DNA of 64,000 nt from Escherichia sp. E4742 (GTDB lineage Bacteria > Pseudomonadota > Gammaproteobacteria > Enterobacterales > Enterobacteriaceae), in assembly GCF_005843885.1 (NCBI RefSeq), contig NZ_CP040443.1:2294001-2358000 (forward strand), in the 5' to 3' direction. The notes beneath the pieces are model-generated. The model ran no database searches. It was not told the DNA's origin and saw nothing but the letters and a program-made list of their open reading frames with translations. The translations under genes were made by a program, and so were the position numbers. Positions 35,278 to 43,207 of the stretch are shown here, one piece after another; position 1 is the stretch's first letter, and each line of letters begins with the position of its first letter.

Positions 35278-35630
35278 GCATCTTCAATGATCCCGATTAT
35301 AGAGGAAAAATATGTGATTGAACTCAAAAAATGAAAATTTTAATAAAACTAATTTTTTTTAAATTGGGCCTGTTGTAACACGTTAAGGTTTAAATAATAG
35401 CCATGTTGCATTTTCCAAAATCAAATATGGGAAAGAAATGGAACATGGAATTTGTTTTTTTGAGTCAGTTTTGACTCATTTGCCCTGTATTGTAACTTAA
35501 ACTCTCTTGCTTCACTATCTTCAAAACTCACTAAGCAAAGGCTTTTTAAATACTCTTCAGAGAGTAGTAATGAGCATTGCTATGAATATTATTATTTGTT
35601 TAAACAACACTATGAACTGGAAGGTGATAT
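35278..35630 (+). promoter_or_regulatory. pgtP upstream region (353 bases, AT-rich, no gene)
   Basis: Very AT-rich DNA without an ORF. A perfect inverted repeat TGAGTCA-GTTT-TGACTCA lies at 35461-35478, about 150 bases upstream of the pgtP start and a candidate PgtA site. GGAAGGTGAT just before ATG 35631 is the ribosome site. I cannot place a -10/-35 pair with certainty, and no -24/-12 sigma-54 promoter is evident. Confidence 0.45.
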
Positions 35631-37016
35631 ATGCTTTCTTTATTGAAACCTAAAGTGGCAACACATAAGGTTCCTGAAAGTGAAGTGAAAAGTACCTATA
35701 ATCGTTACCGTATGCAGGCGTTATTCAGCGTATTTATCGGTTATCTTTCGTATTACATTGTCAGGAATAACTTTGTTCTCTCTACACCGTATTTAAAACA
35801 AGAGCTTAATCTTTCTGCGACGCAAATAGGGCTGTTAAGCAGTTGTATGCTGATCGCCTACGGTATTAGTAAAGGGATAATGAGTAGTCTGGCCGATAAA
35901 GCTAATCCCAAAGTATATATGGCAGTGGGTTTAATACTTTGTGCTCTCGTTAACGTGGCACTTGGTTTTAGTTTCGCATTCTGGATGTTTGCAGGACTTG
36001 TCATTCTGAATGGTTTCTTTCAGGGAATGGGTGTTGGCCCGTCATTTATTACGATCGCCAACTGGTTTCCTCGTAAAGAACGGGGCATCGTCGGTGCGGT
36101 CTGGAATATTTCGCACAACGTGGGTGGCGGTATTGTTGCTCCGATTGTTGGTGGTGCATTTGCTGTGCTGGGGACTGAACACTGGAAAATAGCAACATAT
36201 GTTATTCCAGCGATTGTCTCTGTTTTCATTGCTATCGTGGTACTGATGTCAGGTAAAGGTTCACCGGTAAGTGAAGGTTTGCCGTCATTAAACGAAATCG
36301 TTCCGGACGACGTCAGCATTAAAGCAAAAGATGATCGTGCGCCGGAAGATATGACTGCCTGGCAAATTTTTTGTACCTATGTGCTTAAAAATAAGAATGC
36401 CTGGTTTGTCTCTTTCGTTGATGTTTTTGTCTATATGGTGCGTTTTGGAATTATCAGCTGGTTACCTATTTATCTGTTAAGCGTGAAGCATTTTACGAAG
36501 ACCGAAATGAGTACGGCATTTTTAATCTTCGAATGGGCGGCTATTCCAACGACATTATTTGCTGGCTGGTTGAGTGATAAATTATTCCATGGTCGCCGTA
36601 TGCCGCCAGCGATTATCAGTATGGTATTGATTTTCTTCTGCCTGTTGGGCTACTGGAAAAGCGATTCTCTACTCTCTATTACTATCTTCGCTGCTTGCGT
36701 GGGCTGCCTTATCTATGTTCCGCAGTTCCTGGCCTCTGTTCAGACAATGGAAATTGTTCCCAGTTTTGCCGTGGGCTCCGCTGTCGGTTTGCGTGGTTTC
36801 ATGAGCTATATTCTTGGAGCGACGCTTGGTACAAGTCTGTTTGGTATTATGGTCGATGAGGTTGGTTGGGATGGTGGTTTTTATCTTCTGCTTGCTGGTG
36901 TTATCTGTTGCATCATTTTCTGTACGTTAACGCACTTTGGTGCGATCGCTATGGAAAAACAACGTCAAAATGATGCTGAGACGTATCAACCAGAGCTTCA
37001 GACCCAAAAAAGCTAG
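35631..37016 (+). CDS. pgtP: Phosphoglycerate transporter PgtP
   Basis: A 461-residue major-facilitator protein of the organophosphate:phosphate antiporter family (GlpT/UhpT/PgtP), with twelve membrane helices. The N terminus YRMQALFSVFIGYLSYYIVRNNFVLSTPYL has the Arg/Tyr-rich first helix seen in UhpT and GlpT, and FQGMGVGPSFITIANWFPRKERG and WNISHNVGGGIVAP are family signatures. It takes up 2- and 3-phosphoglycerate and phosphoenolpyruvate in exchange for phosphate in Salmonella. Divergent from pgtCBA as in Salmonella, with an IS remnant between. Confidence 0.92.
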   Translation: MLSLLKPKVATHKVPESEVKSTYNRYRMQALFSVFIGYLSYYIVRNNFVLSTPYLKQELNLSATQIGLLSSCMLIAYGISKGIMSSLADKANPKVYMAVGLILCALVNVALGFSFAFWMFAGLVILNGFFQGMGVGPSFITIANWFPRKERGIVGAVWNISHNVGGGIVAPIVGGAFAVLGTEHWKIATYVIPAIVSVFIAIVVLMSGKGSPVSEGLPSLNEIVPDDVSIKAKDDRAPEDMTAWQIFCTYVLKNKNAWFVSFVDVFVYMVRFGIISWLPIYLLSVKHFTKTEMSTAFLIFEWAAIPTTLFAGWLSDKLFHGRRMPPAIISMVLIFFCLLGYWKSDSLLSITIFAACVGCLIYVPQFLASVQTMEIVPSFAVGSAVGLRGFMSYILGATLGTSLFGIMVDEVGWDGGFYLLLAGVICCIIFCTLTHFGAIAMEKQRQNDAETYQPELQTQKS

Positions 37017-37022
37017 GTTTTA

Positions 37023-37047
37023 GGGCCAGTCACGATGTGATTGGCCC
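37023..37047 (+). terminator. Hairpin after pgtP
   Basis: Stem GGGCCAGTCAC (37023-37033) and GTGATTGGCCC (37037-37047) with one G-T pair and loop GAT, seven bases after the pgtP stop. There is no T run, so it may work with Rho or simply protect the 3' end. The rest of the gap to yiiX (37048-37180) shows nothing that I can assign. Confidence 0.55.
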
Positions 37048-37180
37048 ACTCGCTTACTTTCATCACCGATTTTGTACCCGTTTGGTTGCGTAAAGCGCAT
37101 GTCGAGTTATGGCAAAACGCGATTAACGTTTGCGGCGGGAACGACAATCCCGCTATGCCAGCCGTGTTCACAGTAATCCA

Positions 37181-37789
37181 TTACCACGAAAACAGTGGCC
37201 ACTCTTTGGCGACGGTAGTGAGTTGTGGCGCATCGAAAAGGGCTTGTGGCGAAACCACCGTTTCCTCAAGCGGGATATTTTTACCGTACCGTTCTTTAAG
37301 CTTTCCCTGGACCAGCGGGTTGCTAAGATCGAATTCTTTCAGCTTTTGCTGTTCACCCATGCGCATTTCCAGCGCGTTCTGATAAACCTTCCAAACGACT
37401 TCCGAGCAGTACTGACGATCATCGCTCCACGAGAAGCTAAAGTCATACGGTTTGCCGAGATAACGTTTTGCCGTTTGCGCCAGTTTTTGCTGTTGTTCGG
37501 GATTCAGTCCGCCTTCAACGCGGCGAACAATGTATTTGCGATCTTCACCGTGGGCGATCCACTGCTTGAGCGGGGTGTATTTTACCGGGCCGACCGCTTC
37601 AAAAACGTAGGGCTTTTTGTTGCGTATCACCAGCATACCGGTGTGGCTGTAATCGGAATGAGTTGCCAGTTGGATCGCTTTACTTTGCGATGAGCGAGAG
37701 ATCTGAAAGATGATGTCGCCGGTTTGCGGTTGCCAGGCAAAGGCAGGCACAGAAACCAGCAGGCTGAGGATCAGCAGCCTGTTTTTCAT
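37181..37789 (-). CDS. yiiX: YiiX, secreted NlpC/P60-superfamily (YiiX-type) hydrolase
   Basis: A 202-residue protein with a signal peptide (MKNRLLILSLLVSVPAFA, cleavage before WQPQ). It belongs to the permuted papain-like YiiX family: His in LATHSDYSHTGML and Cys in DDRQYCSEVVWKVY form the likely catalytic pair. Cellular substrate unknown; amide or thioester hydrolysis is suspected. Start ATG 37789. Downstream of the metJ terminator on the same strand. Confidence 0.93.
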   Translation of the reverse strand: MKNRLLILSLLVSVPAFAWQPQTGDIIFQISRSSQSKAIQLATHSDYSHTGMLVIRNKKPYVFEAVGPVKYTPLKQWIAHGEDRKYIVRRVEGGLNPEQQQKLAQTAKRYLGKPYDFSFSWSDDRQYCSEVVWKVYQNALEMRMGEQQKLKEFDLSNPLVQGKLKERYGKNIPLEETVVSPQALFDAPQLTTVAKEWPLFSW

Positions 37790-37807
37790 AGTTAAACGTC
37801 CATGTAT

Positions 37808-37843
37808 AAAAAAAGCGGCTGGTTAACGCCAGGCCGCTTTTTT
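37808..37843 (-). terminator. metJ terminator
   Basis: Stem AAGCGGCTGG (37813-37822) and CCAGGCCGCTT (37829-37839) with one bulge, flanked by A7 upstream and T6 downstream, so it can act in both directions. It lies just after the metJ stop at 37849. Confidence 0.85.
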
Positions 37844-37848
37844 CAGCA

Positions 37849-38166
37849 TTAGTATTCCCACGTCTCCGGGTTAATCCCCATCTCACGCATGATCTCTTTT
37901 GCCGCTTCCGGAATTTCGTCGCTGCGCTCTTTACGCAGGTCAGCATCATCCGGCAGAGGTTGCCCGGTAAAGGCATGCAGAAACGCTTCGCACAGCAGTT
38001 CGCTGTTGGTAGCGTGACGCAGGTTGTTCACCTGACGACGCGTGCGTTCATCGGTGAGGATTTTTAACACCTTAAGAGGAATGGAAACCGTAATCTTTTT
38101 GACTTGCTCACTCTTCTTGCCGTGCTCAGCGTATGGGCTGATATATTCGCCGCTCCATTCAGCCAT
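37849..38166 (-). CDS. metJ: Methionine repressor MetJ
   Basis: A 105-residue ribbon-helix-helix repressor using S-adenosylmethionine as corepressor. The DNA-contacting beta strand is [44 protein letters not shown]. It binds tandem eight-base met boxes such as those at 38355-38386 and 45133-45164. Start ATG 38166 (MAEWSGEY); the open frame to 38304 runs into promoter DNA. Confidence 0.98.
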
Positions 38167-38346
38167 GAGATACTTAATCCTCTTCGTCAATAAATTGAAA
38201 CCAGACCACACAATTAATGTGGGTAATGGCCATAAACCCGCATAGTTTACCGTACAGGCGCTACCGTGACATCGTGTAATGCACCTGTCGGCGTGATAAT
38301 GCATGTAATTTTAACGGTTATTGGGGAATTGCTCAATCTATACGCA

Positions 38347-38399
38347 AAGAAGTTTAGATGTCCAGATGTATTGACGTCCATTAACACAATGTTTACTCT
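38347..38399 (+). promoter_or_regulatory. met boxes and metB promoter in the metJ-metB region
   Basis: Tandem eight-base met boxes (consensus AGACGTCT): TAGATGTC 38355-38362, CAGATGTA 38363-38370, TTGACGTC 38371-38378 and CATTAACA 38379-38386, perhaps one more weak box before them. The third box contains a -35 TTGACG (38371-38376) with a TACTCT -10 17 bases on, so MetJ binding would cover the metB promoter. Confidence 0.85.
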
Positions 38400-38442
38400 G
38401 GTGCCTGACATTTCACCGACAAAGCCTAGGGAACTTCATCAC

Positions 38443-39603
38443 ATGACGCGTAAACAGGCCACCATCGCAGTGCGTAGCGGGTTAAATGACGACGAACAGT
38501 ATGGTTGCGTTGTCCCACCGATCCATCTTTCCAGCACCTATAACTTTACCGGATTTAACGAGCCGCGCGCGCATGATTACTCGCGTCGCGGCAACCCAAC
38601 GCGCGATGTGGTTCAGCGGGCGCTGGCAGAACTGGAAGGTGGTGCTGGTGCAGTGCTTACTAATACCGGCATGTCCGCGATCCACCTGGTGACTACCGTC
38701 TTTTTGAAACCCGGCGATCTGCTGGTTGCGCCGCACGACTGCTACGGCGGCAGCTATCGCCTGTTCGACAGCCTGGCAAAACGCGGCTGTTATCGCGTGC
38801 TGTTTGTTGATCAAGGCGATGAACAGGCATTGCAGGCGGCACTGGCAGAAAAACCTAAACTGGTGCTGGTAGAAAGCCCAAGTAATCCATTGTTACGCGT
38901 CGTGGATATTGCGAAAATCTGCCATTTGGCAAGGGAAGTCGGGGCGGTGAGCGTGGTGGATAACACCTTCTTAAGCCCGGCATTGCAAAATCCGCTGGCA
39001 TTGGGTGCCGATCTGGTGTTGCATTCATGCACGAAATATCTGAACGGTCACTCAGATGTGGTGGCTGGCGTGGTGATTGCTAAAGACCCGGACGTTGTCA
39101 CCGAACTGGCCTGGTGGGCAAACAATATTGGCGTGACGGGCGGCGCGTTTGACAGCTATCTGCTGCTGCGCGGTTTGCGTACTCTGGTGCCGCGTATGGA
39201 GTTGGCGCAGCGCAACGCGCAGGTGATTGTGAAATATCTGCAAACCCAGCCATTGGTGAAAAAACTGTATCACCCGTCGCTGCCGGAAAATCAGGGGCAT
39301 GAAATTGCCGCGCGCCAGCAAAAAGGCTTTGGCGCAATGTTGAGTTTTGAACTGGATGGCGATGAGCAGACGCTGCGTCGTTTCCTGGGCGGGCTGTCGT
39401 TGTTTACGCTGGCGGAATCATTAGGGGGAGTGGAAAGTTTAATCTCTCACGCCGCAACCATGACACATGCAGGCATGGCGCCAGAAGCGCGTGCTGCCGC
39501 CGGGATCTCCGAGACGCTGCTGCGTATCTCCACCGGTATTGAAGATGGCGAAGATTTAATTGCCGACCTGGAAAATGGCTTCCGGGCTGCAAACAAGGGG
39601 TAA
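38443..39603 (+). CDS. metB: Cystathionine gamma-synthase MetB
   Basis: A 386-residue PLP enzyme joining O-succinylhomoserine and cysteine to cystathionine. The PLP lysine is in LHSCTKYLNGHSDVVAG (Lys198); YSRRGNPTR near residue 46 and ESPSNPL near 148 bind cofactor phosphate and substrate. Start ATG 38443 (MTRKQATIAV). Operon with metL: only two bases separate the stop from the metL ATG. Confidence 0.98.
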   Translation: MTRKQATIAVRSGLNDDEQYGCVVPPIHLSSTYNFTGFNEPRAHDYSRRGNPTRDVVQRALAELEGGAGAVLTNTGMSAIHLVTTVFLKPGDLLVAPHDCYGGSYRLFDSLAKRGCYRVLFVDQGDEQALQAALAEKPKLVLVESPSNPLLRVVDIAKICHLAREVGAVSVVDNTFLSPALQNPLALGADLVLHSCTKYLNGHSDVVAGVVIAKDPDVVTELAWWANNIGVTGGAFDSYLLLRGLRTLVPRMELAQRNAQVIVKYLQTQPLVKKLYHPSLPENQGHEIAARQQKGFGAMLSFELDGDEQTLRRFLGGLSLFTLAESLGGVESLISHAATMTHAGMAPEARAAAGISETLLRISTGIEDGEDLIADLENGFRAANKG

Positions 39604-39605
39604 AA

Positions 39606-42038
39606 ATGAGTGTGATTGCGCAGGCAGGGGCGAAAGGTCGTCAACTGCATAAATTTGGTGGCAGTAGTCTGGCTGATGTGAAGTGTTATTTGCGTGTCGC
39701 GGGCATTATGGCTGAGTACTCCCAGCCCGATGATATGATGGTGGTTTCCGCCGCTGGTAGCACCACTAACCAGTTGATTAACTGGTTGAAACTAAGCCAG
39801 ACCGATCGTCTCTCTGCGCATCAGGTTCAACAAACATTACGTCGTTATCAGTGCGATCTGATTAGCGGCCTGTTACCCGCCGAAGAAGCCGATAGCCTCA
39901 TTAGCGCCTTTGTCAGCGATCTTGAACGCCTGGCCGCGCTGCTCGACAGCGGTATTAACGACGCGGTGTATGCAGAAGTGGTGGGCCACGGGGAAGTATG
40001 GTCGGCGCGCCTGATGTCTGCGGTGCTTAATCAACAAGGGCTGCCAGCGGCCTGGCTTGATGCCCGCGAGTTTTTACGCGCTGAACGCGCCGCACAACCG
40101 CAGGTTGATGAAGGGCTTTCTTACCCGCTGCTGCAACAGTTGCTGGTACAACATCCGGGCAAGCGTCTGGTGGTGACCGGGTTTATCAGCCGCAATAACG
40201 TTGGTGAAACGGTGCTGCTGGGGCGTAACGGTTCCGACTATTCCGCGACACAAATCGGTGCGCTGGCGGGTGTTTCTCGCGTAACCATCTGGAGCGACGT
40301 CGCCGGGGTATATAGCGCCGACCCGCGTAAAGTGAAAGATGCCTGTCTGCTGCCATTGCTGCGTCTGGATGAAGCCAGCGAACTGGCGCGTCTGGCGGCT
40401 CCCGTTCTTCATGCCCGTACTTTACAGCCTGTATCCGGTAGTGAAATCGATCTGCAACTGCGCTGTAGCTACACGCCGGATCAAGGCTCCACACGCATTG
40501 AACGCGTGTTGGCTTCCGGTACTGGCGCGCGTATTGTCACCAGCCACGATGATGTCTGTTTGATTGAGTTTCAGGTGCCTACCAGTCAGGATTTCAAACT
40601 GGCACATAAAGAGATCGACCAGATCCTGAAACGCGCGCAGGTGCGCCCACTGGCGGTTGGTGTGCATAACGATCGCCAGTTGCTGCAATTTTGCTACACC
40701 TCTGAAGTGGCTGACAGCGCCCTGAAAATCCTCGACGAAGCGGGATTACCTGGCGAACTGCGCCTGCGTCAGGGGCTGGCACTGGTGGCGATGGTCGGGG
40801 CAGGCGTCACCCGTAACCCGCTGCATTGCCACCGCTTCTGGCAGCAACTGAAAGGCCAGCCGGTCGAATTTACCTGGCAGTCCGATGACGGCATCAGTCT
40901 GGTGGCAGTACTGCGCACCGGCCCGACCGAAAGCCTGATTCAGGGCCTGCATCAGTCCGTCTTCCGCGCAGAAAAACGCATCGGCCTGGTATTGTTCGGT
41001 AAGGGCAATATCGGTTCCCGCTGGCTGGAACTGTTCGCCCGTGAGCAGAGCACGCTCTCGGCGCGTACCGGCTTTGAATTTGTGCTGGCAGGCGTGGTGG
41101 ACAGCCGCCGCAGCCTGTTGAGCTATGACGGACTGGACGCCAGCCGCGCGTTAGCCTTCTTTAATGATGAAGCGGTCGAGCAGGATGAAGAGTCGCTGTT
41201 CCTGTGGATGCGCGCCCATCCGTATGATGATTTAGTGGTGCTGGACGTTACTGCCAGCCAGCAGCTTGCCGATCAATATCTCGATTTCGCCAGCCACGGT
41301 TTCCACGTTATCAGCGCCAACAAACTGGCGGGAGCGAGCGACAGCAATAAATATCGCCAGATCCACGACGCCTTCGAAAAAACCGGGCGTCACTGGCTGT
41401 ATAACGCCACCGTCGGTGCGGGGTTGCCGATCAACCATACCGTGCGCGATCTGATCGACAGCGGCGACACCATTTTGTCGATCAGCGGGATCTTCTCCGG
41501 CACGCTCTCCTGGCTGTTCCTGCAATTCGACGGCAGCGTGCCATTTACCGAGCTGGTGGATCAAGCGTGGCAGCAGGGCTTAACCGAACCTGACCCGCGT
41601 GACGACCTCTCCGGCAAAGACGTGATGCGCAAGCTGGTGATTCTGGCGCGTGAAGCAGGTTACAACATCGAACCGGATCAGGTACGTGTGGAATCACTGG
41701 TGCCAGCCCATTGTGAAGGTGGCAGCATCGACCATTTCTTTGAAAACGGCGATGAACTTAACGAGCAGATGGTGCAACGGCTGGAAGCGGCCCGCGAAAT
41801 GGGGCTGGTGCTGCGCTATGTAGCGCGTTTCGACGCCAACGGCAAAGCGCGTGTGGGCGTGGAAGCGGTGCGTGAAGACCATCCGCTGGCATCACTGCTG
41901 CCATGCGATAACGTCTTTGCCATCGAAAGCCGCTGGTATCGCGACAATCCTCTGGTGATCCGTGGACCAGGCGCAGGGCGCGATGTCACCGCTGGGGCGA
42001 TTCAGTCGGATATTAACCGACTGGCGCAGTTGTTGTAA
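39606..42038 (+). CDS. metL: Bifunctional aspartokinase II / homoserine dehydrogenase II MetL
   Basis: An 810-residue fusion enzyme. The N-terminal aspartokinase has KFGGSSLADVKCY (residues 16-28) and GRNGSDYSA; a divergent ACT-like linker follows (about 310-450). The C-terminal homoserine dehydrogenase has the NAD(P) motif GLVLFGKGNIGSRW (about 460-473) and GAGLPINHTVRDLIDSGD plus SGTLSWLF. It feeds methionine synthesis and is repressed by methionine rather than feedback-inhibited. Second gene of metBL. Confidence 0.98.
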   Translation: MSVIAQAGAKGRQLHKFGGSSLADVKCYLRVAGIMAEYSQPDDMMVVSAAGSTTNQLINWLKLSQTDRLSAHQVQQTLRRYQCDLISGLLPAEEADSLISAFVSDLERLAALLDSGINDAVYAEVVGHGEVWSARLMSAVLNQQGLPAAWLDAREFLRAERAAQPQVDEGLSYPLLQQLLVQHPGKRLVVTGFISRNNVGETVLLGRNGSDYSATQIGALAGVSRVTIWSDVAGVYSADPRKVKDACLLPLLRLDEASELARLAAPVLHARTLQPVSGSEIDLQLRCSYTPDQGSTRIERVLASGTGARIVTSHDDVCLIEFQVPTSQDFKLAHKEIDQILKRAQVRPLAVGVHNDRQLLQFCYTSEVADSALKILDEAGLPGELRLRQGLALVAMVGAGVTRNPLHCHRFWQQLKGQPVEFTWQSDDGISLVAVLRTGPTESLIQGLHQSVFRAEKRIGLVLFGKGNIGSRWLELFAREQSTLSARTGFEFVLAGVVDSRRSLLSYDGLDASRALAFFNDEAVEQDEESLFLWMRAHPYDDLVVLDVTASQQLADQYLDFASHGFHVISANKLAGASDSNKYRQIHDAFEKTGRHWLYNATVGAGLPINHTVRDLIDSGDTILSISGIFSGTLSWLFLQFDGSVPFTELVDQAWQQGLTEPDPRDDLSGKDVMRKLVILAREAGYNIEPDQVRVESLVPAHCEGGSIDHFFENGDELNEQMVQRLEAAREMGLVLRYVARFDANGKARVGVEAVREDHPLASLLPCDNVFAIESRWYRDNPLVIRGPGAGRDVTAGAIQSDINRLAQLL

Positions 42039-42057
42039 TTGCTTTTACCCTGGCTTG

Positions 42058-42106
42058 TAAAAGAAGGATGCTTTCGGCAAAGAATTATTTGAAAGCATCT
42101 CTTTTA
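42058..42106. terminator. Bidirectional terminator between metL and the LacI-type gene
   Basis: Long inverted repeat: TAAAAGA then GATGCTTTC (42058-42075) against GAAAGCATC then TCTTTTA (42091-42106), one extra base in the left arm, 15-base loop. The outer A/T arms supply T tracts on both strands. It overlaps the stop of the LacI-type gene by three bases. Confidence 0.85.
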
Positions 42107-43126
42107 CGCCGATTCTCGCACCACCAGTTGCCCGGAAAGCGCAATTCTTTGGGTTTGCAAATCCGGGTCTTTTAATTTGCGAATCATCAGGGTCGCTGCC
42201 TGGCGTCCGGTTTCTTCACTGGCGGAAGAGACCCAGGTGAAAACAGGAGAGGTCAGGTTGATGTGCAGCATATCTTCAAAACCAATTAGCGCTACCTGCT
42301 GGGTCAGAAAGACGTCTTTCCCGACGGTGCGCCCCACTTGATGTATGCCGTTGATACCGCCAATCATGGCATCAGGGGAATGGCAGAGCAGGGCGGTAAT
42401 GGCGTTGTTATTCTCCAGCAACTGGCGCGTAGCTATGCTGGCGGCGTTGGTATTATCGTCACAGGCTGGCGTGAACTCGTCACGACAAGCAATGCCAAAT
42501 TTTGCCAGGGTCTGGCGAAAACCAACCAGTCGCTGCTGACGGATAAGATCGCTTTCTCTGCCACCGAGATAGGCAATGTAACGATGGCCGCGCTCAATTA
42601 AATAACGAGTGGCAAGACTTGCTGCCTGCTGGTTGTCACGCAACACCAGGTTGCACTCATCTTTGATAGGCGTTTGTGACGCGACAACAAGGGGAAGCGA
42701 ACACTGGCGGATTAGTGTGGGGAGGGTTTCACGATGCGCATCGGAAGCCAGATAAATCACTCCGGCAACACCTTGTTGCTTGAAGGAAAGTAAACAACGT
42801 TCAAGATGTTCATGCTCGTTCTGTGGTTGCCCGAGGAAAACCATATATCCCTGAGCTTCCAGTTCCTGAACAATGCTGGCCATCACTTTGATGGAAAAGC
42901 TATCGCTAAAATCACGTAAAATCAGTCCAATAAGATTTGAAGTGTGGGAACGTAAATTGGCGGCGGCAACATTATGCACGTAGCCCAGTTCGTCAATAGC
43001 AGCATGAACTTTCCCGATGGTCGTCTCCGAGATTTTCCCTTTCTGGCGCAACACTAGCGACACAGTAGAGACGGAAACTCCAGCTCTTTTGGCAACATCA
43101 ATTATGCTGACTTTCTTCAAACTCAC
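42104..43126 (-). CDS. LacI-family regulator (MalI-like), probably controls the adjacent PTS permease
   Basis: A 340-residue repressor. The HTH is SIIDVAKRAGVSVSTVSLVLRQKGKIS (residues 7-33), followed by the hinge helix (NVAAANLRSHTSNLIGLIL) and a sugar-binding core. Overall it resembles E. coli MalI (VSTVSLVL-KGKIS; QLEAQGYMVFLGQ; SDLIRQQRLVGF), which controls the PTS gene malX, but is clearly a different protein. It lies 81 bases downstream of the EIIBC gene on the same strand, with a hairpin between. The likely operator is the double palindrome at 44761-44793. I do not recall this pair between metL and metF in K-12. Effector sugar unknown. Confidence 0.85.
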   Translation of the reverse strand: MSLKKVSIIDVAKRAGVSVSTVSLVLRQKGKISETTIGKVHAAIDELGYVHNVAAANLRSHTSNLIGLILRDFSDSFSIKVMASIVQELEAQGYMVFLGQPQNEHEHLERCLLSFKQQGVAGVIYLASDAHRETLPTLIRQCSLPLVVASQTPIKDECNLVLRDNQQAASLATRYLIERGHRYIAYLGGRESDLIRQQRLVGFRQTLAKFGIACRDEFTPACDDNTNAASIATRQLLENNNAITALLCHSPDAMIGGINGIHQVGRTVGKDVFLTQQVALIGFEDMLHINLTSPVFTWVSSASEETGRQAATLMIRKLKDPDLQTQRIALSGQLVVRESA

Positions 43127-43160
43127 TCCCTGAACAACGTTGATTCTTTAAATAGCGAGA

Positions 43161-43185
43161 AGGTTCTGGTCAGGGACCAGAACCT
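43161..43185 (-). other. Intercistronic hairpin between PTS EIIBC and LacI-type genes
   Basis: Perfect 11-base stem AGGTTCTGGTC (43161-43171) and GACCAGAACCT (43175-43185) with loop AGG. It lacks a good T run on the minus strand, so partial attenuation or 3' protection of the EIIBC message is more likely than full termination. The TTCT/AGAA arms are not the same as the operator. Confidence 0.6.
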
Positions 43186-43207
43186 CTGACATCGAGTAAT
43201 CTTAAGG

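Noticed and set aside
35278..35630. Sigma-54 promoter for pgtP, expected from the NtrC-like PgtA
   Set aside because: No TGGCAC-N5-TTGC type element was found and PgtA lacks the GAFTGA loop.
37041..37693. Frames of 113 and 187 residues on the plus strand after pgtP
   Set aside because: They run antisense through yiiX, whose signal peptide and Cys/His motifs are clear; no pgt-related product recognised.
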